This document shows positions 28,227-37,367 of a stretch of DNA of 64,000 bases, piece by piece. The notes under the pieces are model-generated. The model was not told the DNA's origin and made no database searches. It was given only the letters and a program-made list of their open reading frames with translations. Position 1 is the stretch's first letter. Every line of letters starts with the position of its first letter. A program made the translations under genes and the position numbers. Source of the stretch: Rhodococcus sp. H36-A4 (GTDB lineage: Bacteria; Actinomycetota; Actinomycetes; Mycobacteriales; Mycobacteriaceae); contig NZ_JAPVLQ010000004.1 in assembly GCF_027158005.1 (NCBI RefSeq), positions 1 to 64,000 on the forward strand. The letters run 5' to 3'.

Positions 28227-29432
28227 ATGCTTGTCCGCCGTATCGCCCGACCGCTGATGTCGACCATCTTCATCGCGGGGGGCATCGACGCGCTCCGGAA
28301 CCCAACAGGCAGGGCGCAAGCCGCCACACCGCTGATCGAACAGGGCCAGGACGCGTTGCCGGACAGCGTCACTTCGAATCTCCCCAGCGATCCTGAGACC
28401 CTGGTCCGGATCAACGGAGCGATTCAGGTCGGCGGCGGTCTGTTGCTTGCCACCGGTAAAGCACCGCGGATCGCCTCACTCGCACTGGCGGGCACATTGA
28501 TTCCGACGACATACGTCGGCCATGCCTTCTGGAACGAGACCGATCCCGCTGCCAAAGCTGCGCAGCGCACTCAGTTCTTCAAGAACGTCAGCCTGCTGGG
28601 CGGCCTGCTCATCGCTGCGGTCGACACCGAGGGCAAGCCATCCTTGGCGTGGCGGGGTCGCCGTGCCGCACGTAAGGCGTCCGAATCCGTTCAGTCCGCG
28701 CTGCCCGGCTCCCATGACACCGCAGACCGACTCGGTAGCGCTTCCGACCGAGTGAAAGAGTTGGCTTCGGTCGCTGCGACGCGTGGCTCGCACTTCGCCG
28801 ACGCGGCACAACCCGTCGTATCCAAGTGGGCCGACGTCGCTACGGAAAAGGGCTCGGAACTCGCCGACGCCGCACAGCCCGTCGTATCCAAGTGGGCCGA
28901 CGTCGCAGCGGAAAAGGGCTCGGAACTCGCCGACGCCGCGCAGCCGGTCCTCTCTCGCTGGGCGCACAAGGCTGAAGACCGTGGTTCCGAGCTGGCGAAG
29001 GTCGCACAGAAGCGCGGATCCAAGCTTGCCGACAAGACAGCCGACCGGGGCACCGAGCTCGCAAAGGTCGCACAGAAGCGCGGATCCAAGCTCGCCGACA
29101 AAACATCCGACCGGAGTTCGAAGCTCGCCGATACGGCAGCCGAGCGCGGTGCAGTTTTGGCCGAGCTTGCCCAAGATCGCGGCACCAAGTGGGCCAATCT
29201 TGCCACTGAGCGGGCATCGGAATTTGCCGAACTAGCACAGGACCGCGGCAGTAAGTGGGCCGACGTCGCCGCCGATCGGACAGAAACACTCAGCAAGCGC
29301 GCCCGCAAGCGCGCAGCACAGCAGAGCCGGGAGTTCGACAAGGCAACCGAGAAGGCTCAGGCCAAGCTCGCGAAGAAGGTCGAGAAGACTCGGAAAGAGC
29401 TGGACAAGCGCGTTCAGAAGTACTCCAAGTAG
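28227..29432 (+). CDS. DoxX-like membrane protein with long amphipathic-repeat tail
   Basis: 401 residues. The start ATG 28227 lies 6 bp after AGGAGG. Residues 1-150 form a DoxX-like domain with about four hydrophobic segments (ARPLMSTIFIAGGIDALRNP, GGGLLLATGKAPRIASLALA, LIPTTYVGHAFW, VSLLGGLLIAAVD). Residues about 185-365 are eight copies of a 22-residue unit of the type GSELADAAQPVVSKWADVA, changing to GSKLADKTADRGTELAKVAQ. This is an apolipoprotein-like pattern that should form long amphipathic helices. The C terminus is Lys/Arg-rich. A membrane anchor with a surface- or lipid-binding helical tail is inferred; function unknown. Confidence 0.85.
   Translation: MLVRRIARPLMSTIFIAGGIDALRNPTGRAQAATPLIEQGQDALPDSVTSNLPSDPETLVRINGAIQVGGGLLLATGKAPRIASLALAGTLIPTTYVGHAFWNETDPAAKAAQRTQFFKNVSLLGGLLIAAVDTEGKPSLAWRGRRAARKASESVQSALPGSHDTADRLGSASDRVKELASVAATRGSHFADAAQPVVSKWADVATEKGSELADAAQPVVSKWADVAAEKGSELADAAQPVLSRWAHKAEDRGSELAKVAQKRGSKLADKTADRGTELAKVAQKRGSKLADKTSDRSSKLADTAAERGAVLAELAQDRGTKWANLATERASEFAELAQDRGSKWADVAADRTETLSKRARKRAAQQSREFDKATEKAQAKLAKKVEKTRKELDKRVQKYSK
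28782..29300 (+). repeat. Tandem 66-bp coding repeats
   Basis: About eight tandem 66-bp units (22 codons). Neighbouring copies near 28845-28970 and 28980-29110 are almost identical at the DNA level, and the outer ones are diverged. They encode the amphipathic-helix tail of the DoxX-like protein. Recent copy-number change by unequal exchange is plausible. Confidence 0.85.
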
Positions 29433-29452
29433 CCAATTCGACAGGCTGATCG

Positions 29453-29500
29453 AAAAGGGCCCCGTCCTGAACTGCGGTTCTGCGGCGGGGTCCTTTTTTG
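29453..29500 (+). terminator. Intrinsic terminator after the DoxX-like gene
   Basis: A GGGCCCCG...CGGGGTCC stem with A-T extension at its base ends in TTTTTT. It is the most canonical terminator in this part of the window and separates the DoxX-like gene from the HelD gene. Confidence 0.8.
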
Positions 29501-29565
29501 TCGTAGACTTCTTGGGCGAATTTCGATTCACCGAAATTTCGCTGCCGAACTCCCGAGGAGACCCT

Positions 29566-31884
29566 TTGCCGGACGACGGCCCCACAATCGCCGACAAGTC
29601 AGAAGAAGACACCCTGTCCGACCAGGATCGTGAGCAGACATACGTCACGATGCTTTACAACCAGTTGGACGCGCTCCGTCAGTACGCAAGGACACGGCTC
29701 AGTGCAGTACTCCTGGCAACCGGCGGAACCCCGCAGGCTCGCAGTGAGCGCGAATCGTTCAGCCAGATGTACAACGACGACATCGCAAAGTACGACGCCG
29801 CCGAAAACGGACTCTGCTTCGGCCGCATCGACCTCGCACCACAATCCGAGGAGGATGGTGTCCGCTACATCGGTCGGGTGGGAATTCTGGACGAGGCAAA
29901 CGATTACGAGTCGCTTCTGCTCGACTGGCGTGCACCGATGGCCCGTCCGTTCTATCTTGCGACGCCCGCTGCTCCCGAGGACATAGTTCGCCGCAGGCAC
30001 ATCCGCACCCGCAGTCGTCGCGTCACCTCGATCGCCGACGAGTACCTCGATCTGGAGGCGGCCCAGCACGCGCGACGCGACGCGACCGCGACCGGAGTTG
30101 CAGGTGAGAGCGCGCTGTTGTCCGCACTCGAAGCGGCACGTACCGGGCATATGAACGACATCGTCGAGACCATCCAGAGCGAGCAGGACGCAATCATTCG
30201 ATCAGAGCACCGCAGTGTGCTCGTCGTACAGGGCGGTCCAGGTACCGGCAAAACGGCCGTAGCCCTGCACCGTGCCGCTTACCTGCTGTACACCTATCGA
30301 CAGCAGTTGACGAAGAGTGGCGTTCTCATCATCGGTCCGAACGCAACGTTCCTCGACTACATCGGCCAGGTATTACCCTCGCTCGGCGAAACCGGTGTCC
30401 TGTTGTCGACGGTCGGAAATCTGTATCCGGGCGTGAGGTCCACGGTGGAGGATTCGATCACCGCAGCCGAGGTAAAGGGCTCGACCTCGATGGTCGCCGT
30501 TCTGACCAAGGCAGTGCGCGATCGCCAAGAGATTCCGGCGGAGCCGACGCGCTTACGCTTCGACACCTACGACATCGTCCTCGACAAGAAAATCGTCTCC
30601 CGGGCTCGCGGACGCGCACGATCCTCGCGACGACCACACAACTTGGCGCGACCGCTGTTCGTGTCCTCGGCGATCGACGGACTTGCACAACAGCTCGCGG
30701 CAACTCTGGGCGAGAACCTCGTCGACGGTGGAAGTCTACTCAGCCGCGATGATATTGCCGACATGCGCGACGAAATGCGTGAAGACGCCGAGGTAATGGC
30801 AGCTATCGACGCACTGTGGCCGGACCTGTCACCGCAGCAAGTTCTGCTGGAACTGTTCGCATCCCCGGAGAGGATCGAATCTGCGACCCCGGATCTGTCG
30901 CAGGCCGAACGGAACTCCCTGTTCCGAGTGGGGCGCGGTTTCAGCGCGGGAGATGCACCTCTGCTCGACGAGTTGGCCGAGTTGCTCGGAATCGACGATG
31001 CGGCCGAACGGGAACGGGCAAATCGGCAGTGGCGCAGTCAGATTGCCGATGCACAAGGCGCGTTGGACATTCTGACAGGCTCGGCACCTCAGGACCTGGA
31101 AGACGAACTGGACCCTGAGATCCTGATGGCATACGACTTGATCGACGCCAGCCAACTGGCAGCCAGACAGGACTCCGGCGCCCGACTCACCACAGCCGAG
31201 CGAGCTGCAGGCGACCGCACCTGGACGTACGGCCATGTCATCGTCGACGAAGCTCAGGAGCTGTCCGACATGGCGTGGCGAATGGTGATGCGTCGTATCC
31301 CCAACCGCTGGATGACCTTGGTGGGCGACGTCGCCCAAACCGGAGATCCAGCAGGCACCACATCGTGGGGCGAAGTGTTGGAACCGTATGTCGCGCAGCG
31401 GTGGAAGCGCACCGAGTTGACCGTGAACTACCGGACGCCGTCGGAGATCATGGTCGTTGCGCGGGATGTGTTGGCTGCCATCGACCCAATTCAGTCGGTT
31501 CCCAGGTCGATCCGTGAATCGGGCAATCTACCGTGGGCACAGCAGGTCACGAGCGCCGATCTCGTAAAGGTTGTCACCGAGCGTGTTTCCGAGCACCCGC
31601 GACCCGGTCTCAGCGCCGTACTGGTGCCGCACGGACTTCTCGCCGAGTTATCTCATCTGACATCGGAGTTCGTGACCGTCTCGACAGTCAAGGATGCGAA
31701 GGGACTCGAATTCGATTCGGTGCTCATCGTCGAACCTGCAGAGATCCTCGCGGAGTCTCCGCGAGGTATGGGCGACCTGTACGTTGCACTGACTCGTGCG
31801 ACGCAACGCTTGGGCGTCGTTCATGCCGAGACGTTGCCGAGCGAACTGTCGGGCTTGGCCTCGTTCGCCGTATCGGCGCACTGA
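29566..31884 (+). CDS. HelD-type RNA polymerase-associated ATPase (UvrD/Rep-like superfamily 1)
   Basis: 772 residues. The TTG start at 29566 has GAGGAG 5 bp upstream; upstream codons lie in the terminator region. The N-terminal helical arm (REQTYVTMLYNQLDALRQYA) and DWRAPMARPFY are typical of HelD. Walker A is GGPGTGKTAVALHRAAYLLY (about residue 225). Walker B-like VIVDEAQELSDMAWRM, motif III VGDVAQTGDPAGT and the C-terminal VSTVKDAKGLEFDSVLIV and YVALTRATQRL are present. HelD family proteins remodel and recycle RNA polymerase; some actinobacterial members confer rifamycin tolerance. A role in DNA repair is less likely. Confidence 0.88.
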   Translation: MPDDGPTIADKSEEDTLSDQDREQTYVTMLYNQLDALRQYARTRLSAVLLATGGTPQARSERESFSQMYNDDIAKYDAAENGLCFGRIDLAPQSEEDGVRYIGRVGILDEANDYESLLLDWRAPMARPFYLATPAAPEDIVRRRHIRTRSRRVTSIADEYLDLEAAQHARRDATATGVAGESALLSALEAARTGHMNDIVETIQSEQDAIIRSEHRSVLVVQGGPGTGKTAVALHRAAYLLYTYRQQLTKSGVLIIGPNATFLDYIGQVLPSLGETGVLLSTVGNLYPGVRSTVEDSITAAEVKGSTSMVAVLTKAVRDRQEIPAEPTRLRFDTYDIVLDKKIVSRARGRARSSRRPHNLARPLFVSSAIDGLAQQLAATLGENLVDGGSLLSRDDIADMRDEMREDAEVMAAIDALWPDLSPQQVLLELFASPERIESATPDLSQAERNSLFRVGRGFSAGDAPLLDELAELLGIDDAAERERANRQWRSQIADAQGALDILTGSAPQDLEDELDPEILMAYDLIDASQLAARQDSGARLTTAERAAGDRTWTYGHVIVDEAQELSDMAWRMVMRRIPNRWMTLVGDVAQTGDPAGTTSWGEVLEPYVAQRWKRTELTVNYRTPSEIMVVARDVLAAIDPIQSVPRSIRESGNLPWAQQVTSADLVKVVTERVSEHPRPGLSAVLVPHGLLAELSHLTSEFVTVSTVKDAKGLEFDSVLIVEPAEILAESPRGMGDLYVALTRATQRLGVVHAETLPSELSGLASFAVSAH

Positions 31885-31906
31885 AACGGCAGCGAGGCAA
31901 ACGGGA

Positions 31907-31951
31907 ACGACTATGGCAGCCGACCCACAACGGGTCGGCTGCCATAGTCGT
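31907..31951. terminator. Bidirectional terminator hairpin (HelD gene / UspA gene)
   Basis: A perfect 20-bp stem with a 5-nt loop (ACAAC) lies between two convergent genes. No U tract follows on either strand. Its position and strength indicate a shared terminator. Confidence 0.8.
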
Positions 31952-31985
31952 CGAAAAGCGAAGTCGTCGAACAGCGACAGGCTGC

Positions 31986-32438
31986 TCAGCGAACCGTGTG
32001 AACGATAAGCACGTCGCACGTGGATTTGCGTGCGGCGTCGGACGGAACAGATCCGAGTAGACGGCCCGTCAAAGAGTTGAGCCCGCGATTACCGACGACC
32101 AGAAGGTCGGCTTCGACGTCGCCGACCAATTCCAGCAGCGATTCGACGGGGGCCCCGACGATCGCTCGCTCGTCGATCTTCTTGGCGCCGAATTTGATCG
32201 CGTGCTCGCGAGCGGTGCGAAGAATGTCATGGGTGGGTGCAGAGCCGGTGATCTGGTAGGCGTCTTCGCGAAGGGCATCGGCTGCCTTGGCGTTGTCCTT
32301 CGGATCCGACGGGTAGTAGGCGCACGCGATCACGAGTGTCGCGTCGGCGTCACCCGCCAACGCGGCGGCTTTCTCCACAGCCCGCAAAGACGATTCGGAG
32401 CCATCGGTTCCGACGACGACGGTGCGGTAGGCACTCAT
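31986..32438 (-). CDS. Universal stress protein (UspA family)
   Basis: 150-residue single-domain USP. The ATP-binding motif GNRGLNSLTGRLLGSVPSDA (G-x2-G-x9-GS type) is present near residue 115, and VVVGTDGSESSLRAVEKAA at the N terminus. It is thus an ATP-binding type like M. tuberculosis Rv1636. The ATG 32438 has GGAGGA close upstream. No DosR-type site was seen in front of it, although an inverted repeat GTCAC-N8-GTGAC lies at 32462-32479. Confidence 0.93.
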   Translation of the reverse strand: MSAYRTVVVGTDGSESSLRAVEKAAALAGDADATLVIACAYYPSDPKDNAKAADALREDAYQITGSAPTHDILRTAREHAIKFGAKKIDERAIVGAPVESLLELVGDVEADLLVVGNRGLNSLTGRLLGSVPSDAARKSTCDVLIVHTVR

Positions 32439-32611
32439 TCATTCCTCCAGTTGTAGGTTGTGTCACACATATTCGTGACGCTTTCGTCCGCTGTTTCATG
32501 AATCTCTACAAGGCTCGACATGCCGGGCCTCGAAGATCGTTGCGATGACACTATCGGTAACTGTCAGTCGTCATGCGGAGATCGCCGACAACACGATCTC
32601 GCGGTCTCACC

Positions 32612-32617
32612 TACATT
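32612..32617 (+). promoter_or_regulatory. -10 element, leaderless start of the hydrolase-ABC gene
   Basis: TACATT lies 7 bp before the ATG at 32625. This supports that ATG over an open frame reaching further upstream. Confidence 0.5.
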
Positions 32618-32624
32618 GGCTTGT

Positions 32625-35543
32625 ATGCGCACCCCTTGGCCGAGACGGTCTGTGAAGACCTCCACCTTTGCGATCCTTCTGGTGATACTGGTTGCAGGTG
32701 TCTCGGTCTACTTCGTCACCCGCTCCCCCAGCGCAGACAATGAGTCGACCACCGTCGATACCACGGTGACGCTACCGGAGAGTCCGGGGAGTACCGAGAC
32801 CGTGGCACTCGACACACGCCTCTACGTACCTCGGACAACCCCGGCCCCTGCTGTCCTTCTCGCCCACGGATTCGGCGGCGACAAATTCTCCGTCGACGGA
32901 CAGGCACGAGCGCTCGCCGACGACGGGTTCACGGTGTTGACCTACAGCGCTCGCGGTTTCGGACTGAGTACAGGCTCGATATCGATCAATGACCCCGATC
33001 GGGAGGTCGCGGACGGCCGCGGGCTGGTGGATTGGCTCTCGAGTCGACCCGAAGTCCGACTAGACGGACCCGGCGATCCCCGCGTCGGTGTCGCCGGCGG
33101 CTCCTACGGTGGCGCACTGGCGTTGAGCCTTGCCGGAACCGACGAGCGGATCGACGCAGTCGCGTCGGCCATCACCTGGAACGACCTGGGGCAAGCACTG
33201 TTCCCCAATTACGGCGTCACGAACGACGACGACCGCGCTCGCTTGGATGCATCGAAAACTCCTGCGGCTACGGTCTACGGCGGACAGGGAGTACTCAAAC
33301 GCGGATGGGCAGGAGTCTTCTTCGGAGCTGGAGCAGCCTCGCGCCCTGGAGGCAGTGAGCCCGGCGCAGCAGCGGGATGCGGGCGGTTCGCATCCGAGTT
33401 CTGTTCCGCATACGCGCAATCGGCGGTCACCGGTGAGCCATCGCCGGAATTGTCAGCGCTACTGACGGCGCACTCCCCCGCGGCCGTCGCGTCGAACATC
33501 AAGGCACCGACGCTCCTGGTACAGGGCATGCAGGACACCCTGTTCGGGCTGGATCAGTCCGACACCACGGCGAGGCAGATCTCCGACGCCGGTGGTGATG
33601 TCCAAGTTCGCTGGTTCAACGGCGGTCACGACGACGGTGGAACAAGTGGCGGCGCCGAGAACACAATGAAGGATTTCCTTCGTACACAACTGATGTCGGA
33701 TACAACCGTCGATGTTGCAGATCAGCCGCGTCCGTTCGTCTATTCGCTCCAGACCCCTGCGATCGAACAGAATCGAACTCGCGGGCGCAGAATGACAGCG
33801 CCGGAATACCCCGGGCTTTCCGGTTCCGACGCCGCAGGCGCGCCGAGCGCAACCACAGAAGTGCCCGTCGAGCTGCGACCCTCGGGTCCCACCTCGTCCA
33901 TCTCGGAGCAATCGGGAGCCCCGGACGAGCAAACCATCATCAGACCGCCAGGGGCGTCCCCATCCGCGATCTCTTCCGTTCCGGGCCTTGGTTCGGTGCT
34001 GGCCACGTTGGGCGCCACCTCAGCTGGTTCGCAGCTGTCCGCGGACCTCTCCGGCCAAGCTGCAACCTTCACAGGCGATCCACTGACCGAACCGCTCACC
34101 ATCACGGGCGCATCCCGCATCGACCTACGGATCGGAGCATTCGCGCAACCACAGCAGGCGGTCCTGTTCGTCAAGCTGTACGACGTCGGCCCCGACGGCA
34201 AGCGCACCCTTCCCGGCGGCGCGGTCGCCCCGGTGCGACTACCGAACACCGTCGATTCGGGTCCCGTTCCGGTGTCGGTCGTTCTGCCCGGCATCAGTTA
34301 TGTAGTCCCCGAGGGACATCACGTCGAAGTGTCGGTGTCCACTACCGACCAGGCATACGCAGTTCCCCTCGAGCCGGCGCAGTTCGTTGTTGCACTGGAC
34401 GATTCGACGCTACGAGTGCCGACCGTGGCGGGGGTGGCGAGCGGCACGAGTACCGTTCCACTCGGCCCGATCGTCGGTATCGGCGTCATCGTCGCCGCAC
34501 TGGGTGCATTGATCGCGGTCAACATCATTCGATCACGCAGACGCTTGATCGCCGAAGTGGACGAAGATCTCATCGACACCCCACTGGTGATCACCGATTT
34601 GGCCAAAACGTACTCCAACGGATTCAAGGCCGTCGACAACGTCAGTTTCGAAGTCCGTCAGGGGCAGGTGCTCGGCCTGCTCGGCCCGAACGGAGCAGGC
34701 AAGACAACCACCCTGCGGATGCTCATGGGTCTGATCACCCCGACGAGCGGCGACATCCGGGTCTTCGGGCACAAGGTCTCGCCCGGCGCCCCAGTCTTGT
34801 CGAGGCTGGGGTCGTTCGTCGAGGGTTCTGGGTTTCTCCCCCACCTGAGTGGCACCGAAAACCTGCGCCTGTACTGGCAGGCCACCGGCCGTCCACTCGA
34901 AGACGCACACCTCGAAGAAGCATTGGAGATCGCCGACCTCGGCACCGCGGTCGAACGGAAGGTCAAGTCGTACAGCCAAGGGATGCGCCAACGCCTGGCG
35001 ATTGCGCAAGCAATGCTGGGGCTGCCGGACTTGATGGTCCTCGACGAACCCACCAACGGTCTCGATCCACCACAGATCCGCACCATGCGTGAGGTTCTGA
35101 TCAACTACGCCAAGACCGGCCGGACCGTCTTGGTCTCGAGTCACCTGCTGGCCGAGGTGGAGCAGACCTGTACGCACGTCGTAGTGATGAACCGTGGGTC
35201 GGTCATCAGCTCGGGCACTGTCCGGGAACTGACTGCTGCAGGCGGAATGACCGAAGTACGAGTCGACGACGCGGAGAAGGCATCGGCAGTGCTGAGCGGT
35301 CTGGGGTGTTCGCCGACCGTCGTCGACGAGTCGGTGGTCCGTGTGGACATCGGAAGCATCGATCCCGCGATCGTGATCAGGGCACTCTTCGACGCCGGCC
35401 TCGAAGTACGCGGGCTCGCCCAGTCCACGAGGCTCGAAGATGTCTTCCTCGATCTGGTACATCGCGACACCGAACACCTGACACAGCTAGCCGAAATCGA
35501 CGCTGAAGCCAGTGGAACCGTATCGACGAAAGAACACGAATGA
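32625..35543 (+). CDS. Exported S15/CocE-like hydrolase fused to an ABC ATPase
   Basis: 972 residues. A signal anchor (about 12-32) is followed by an alpha/beta hydrolase with VAGGSYGG (Ser about 160), GMQDTLFG (Asp about 304) and FNGGHDDGG (His about 335). A beta-rich domain of the X-Pro peptidase/CocE C-terminal type follows (about 480-600), then a second transmembrane helix (about 613-633). The cytosolic ABC ATPase has Walker A GPNGAGKTT (about 687), signature variant YSQGM, Walker B LMVLDEPTNGLDP and H-loop SSHLLAEVEQ. Topology is consistent: hydrolase outside, ATPase inside. The stop overlaps the permease ATG (ATGA). It probably couples extracellular hydrolysis with export or self-protection; the substrate is unknown. 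Confidence 0.88.
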   Translation: MRTPWPRRSVKTSTFAILLVILVAGVSVYFVTRSPSADNESTTVDTTVTLPESPGSTETVALDTRLYVPRTTPAPAVLLAHGFGGDKFSVDGQARALADDGFTVLTYSARGFGLSTGSISINDPDREVADGRGLVDWLSSRPEVRLDGPGDPRVGVAGGSYGGALALSLAGTDERIDAVASAITWNDLGQALFPNYGVTNDDDRARLDASKTPAATVYGGQGVLKRGWAGVFFGAGAASRPGGSEPGAAAGCGRFASEFCSAYAQSAVTGEPSPELSALLTAHSPAAVASNIKAPTLLVQGMQDTLFGLDQSDTTARQISDAGGDVQVRWFNGGHDDGGTSGGAENTMKDFLRTQLMSDTTVDVADQPRPFVYSLQTPAIEQNRTRGRRMTAPEYPGLSGSDAAGAPSATTEVPVELRPSGPTSSISEQSGAPDEQTIIRPPGASPSAISSVPGLGSVLATLGATSAGSQLSADLSGQAATFTGDPLTEPLTITGASRIDLRIGAFAQPQQAVLFVKLYDVGPDGKRTLPGGAVAPVRLPNTVDSGPVPVSVVLPGISYVVPEGHHVEVSVSTTDQAYAVPLEPAQFVVALDDSTLRVPTVAGVASGTSTVPLGPIVGIGVIVAALGALIAVNIIRSRRRLIAEVDEDLIDTPLVITDLAKTYSNGFKAVDNVSFEVRQGQVLGLLGPNGAGKTTTLRMLMGLITPTSGDIRVFGHKVSPGAPVLSRLGSFVEGSGFLPHLSGTENLRLYWQATGRPLEDAHLEEALEIADLGTAVERKVKSYSQGMRQRLAIAQAMLGLPDLMVLDEPTNGLDPPQIRTMREVLINYAKTGRTVLVSSHLLAEVEQTCTHVVVMNRGSVISSGTVRELTAAGGMTEVRVDDAEKASAVLSGLGCSPTVVDESVVRVDIGSIDPAIVIRALFDAGLEVRGLAQSTRLEDVFLDLVHRDTEHLTQLAEIDAEASGTVSTKEHE

Positions 35544-36397
35544 GTACGACGCACACAGACGGGCGGGCGCCCGGATATCACGCGGGCAAGACCCTTCCTT
35601 TCCGCACCGAATTGCGTCGACAGTTCGGTCGGCGCCGCACACAATTTGCTATCGGATTTCTTGCGCTGTTGCCGGTGATCCTGGCAATCGCATTCGCCGT
35701 CGGAAGTTCCTCGGGCGATTCCGACACGGGTGGCCTGATAGAACTCGGGACCCGGGGCGGTGTCAACTTCACAGTGTTCGCACTGTTCATGTCGGTCGGG
35801 TTTCTGCTCATCGTCGTCGTCTCGTTGTTCTTCGGAGACTCCGTCGCGAGCGAAGCGTCCTGGTCCTCGCTGCGATATCTGCTCGCCATTCCGGTGCCGC
35901 GCACCCGGCTTCTCGTGCAAAAAGCTCTGGTGTCGGCGACGTTGTCCATCGCCGCCGTAGTCGTTCTGGTTCTCGTATCGCTGATTCTGGGCACCGCGCT
36001 CTACGGCGCAGAACCACTCGTCACCCCATTCGGTGACGGACTGCCCTACGTCGACGCACTCGGTCGACTTGCCATTGCTGTGGCGTATATCGGAGTCAAC
36101 CTATTGTGGGTGGCGGGCCTGGCGATGCTTCTTTCGGTTCTGACCGATGCGCCACTCGGCGCGGTCGGCGGAGCAGTGATGACATCGATTCTGTTACAGA
36201 TTTTGGACCAGATCACTGCGCTCGGTTCGCTTCGCAACTATCTGCCCGGGCACTACGCAAATTCGTGGACCGATGCGCTGCAACCGACGATCAGCTGGAA
36301 CGACATGTTCGTCGGATCGTTCTCCGCGCTTGCCTACGCGGCCGTCTTCGGCGTGATCGCCTGGCGGGTGTTCGCCTCCAAGGACATCACCAGCTGA
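35540..36397 (+). CDS. ABC-2 type permease partner of the hydrolase-ATPase fusion
   Basis: 285 residues with about six membrane segments; the first (FAIGFLALLPVILAIAFAVG) is at about 34-53. Between TM1 and TM2 is a short extracytoplasmic loop rich in Ser/Asp/Gly. The cytosolic segment WSSLRYLLAIPVPRTRLLVQK is typical of ABC-2 permeases. It is translationally coupled to the fusion ATPase by ATGA, so the two should form one transporter. Confidence 0.9.
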   Translation: MSTTHTDGRAPGYHAGKTLPFRTELRRQFGRRRTQFAIGFLALLPVILAIAFAVGSSSGDSDTGGLIELGTRGGVNFTVFALFMSVGFLLIVVVSLFFGDSVASEASWSSLRYLLAIPVPRTRLLVQKALVSATLSIAAVVVLVLVSLILGTALYGAEPLVTPFGDGLPYVDALGRLAIAVAYIGVNLLWVAGLAMLLSVLTDAPLGAVGGAVMTSILLQILDQITALGSLRNYLPGHYANSWTDALQPTISWNDMFVGSFSALAYAAVFGVIAWRVFASKDITS

Positions 36398-36410
36398 CCT
36401 GAACGACTCG

Positions 36411-37274
36411 CTATTTTTTGACGGCCGTCCCGAACATGCCGTCCGGGAACACGTTCTGAGCGAGAAGTGCGTCTCGCCATGGCGACGCGAGCTCTACCAG
36501 ACGTGCGGCGCCGTCTTCACCCAACGAAGCCCACGGAGCGAGCGCCAGATCGTCCGTGATGTCCTCGACAAGGGTGCGAATGTCCTGCCCGTGCTCGGTC
36601 AAAGCACCGTCCGTGTCGAGGATTTCACGGTCGGCAAGTGCCTCCACGGCCTCGTCCCACTGCTCGACGGACCAGCCACGACGCTTACGCGCGAACTCCT
36701 TTTCGAAGCCGTACCCGGTTGCGGTGTGGGTGATCAAGGCTTCGATGCCGTTCAATTCGGCGGTCTGCAGGGCGGCGATATGACCGTCCCCTCGGTGCTC
36801 GCGAAGCAGCGTCAGCGCATGCCACAGAACGAGGTGCGGTGCCGTAGGCCATTCGAGCTCGGCGTACGCGGAATACAGCGGTCGTCCATCGTCCCCGGGA
36901 ATTCCGCGAGCAGCTATCGAAGCAAGTTCGGCAGCTTCGTTCATCTCGTGTGAAGAGTTAACGTCGGCACTCAGAAGCCTGGTGAAGGCGGCGTCCAACG
37001 CGCGATAGCGGATCTGCATGATCTTCTCCGGGGCACATATCGACCACGCAGCGGGAATCAACGGTGCAATCAGCTCACGGTTGAAATTGTAGAAAGTAGC
37101 TGTCACGACTCCAGCCCCCACCGCGCCCAGTGGCGCAGCACGTCCAGCGAAATAGCAGGCACGCCCAGCCAGGCCCGCTTCCACCAGCCCGTCCTGAGTC
37201 TCTGGGACGAAGTACGCCACCGAATGAAGAAGTTCGAGTGCGCGAGCACTCCGGCCGGCAGTGGATGCGTCCAT
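36411..37274 (-). CDS. SCO6745-family protein
   Basis: 287 residues, mostly helical, resembling the actinobacterial SCO6745 family (winged-helix-like, function unknown). Recognisable segments are ARALELLHSVAYFVPE at the N terminus, FYNFNRELI, and WSVEQWDEAVEALADREIL followed by LTEHGQDIRTLVEDITDDLA near the C terminus, which reads like a MarR-type wing. No cofactor motif is seen. It starts at ATG 37274 and is convergent with the ABC permease and downstream of uvrB. Confidence 0.8.
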   Translation of the reverse strand: MDASTAGRSARALELLHSVAYFVPETQDGLVEAGLAGRACYFAGRAAPLGAVGAGVVTATFYNFNRELIAPLIPAAWSICAPEKIMQIRYRALDAAFTRLLSADVNSSHEMNEAAELASIAARGIPGDDGRPLYSAYAELEWPTAPHLVLWHALTLLREHRGDGHIAALQTAELNGIEALITHTATGYGFEKEFARKRRGWSVEQWDEAVEALADREILDTDGALTEHGQDIRTLVEDITDDLALAPWASLGEDGAARLVELASPWRDALLAQNVFPDGMFGTAVKK

Positions 37275-37367
37275 GTCCTAAACCGTAGCGAACGCCCAGA
37301 CCCTTCGTTGCGGCGCGTTACTAGGGCATGGTCGCGGCGTGTTGGCTACCGCATGGCCGGATTCGCG

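Noticed and set aside
32462..32479. CRP-type site upstream of the UspA gene
   Set aside because: The repeat is GTCAC-N8-GTGAC, the opposite order to TGTGA-N6-TCACA.
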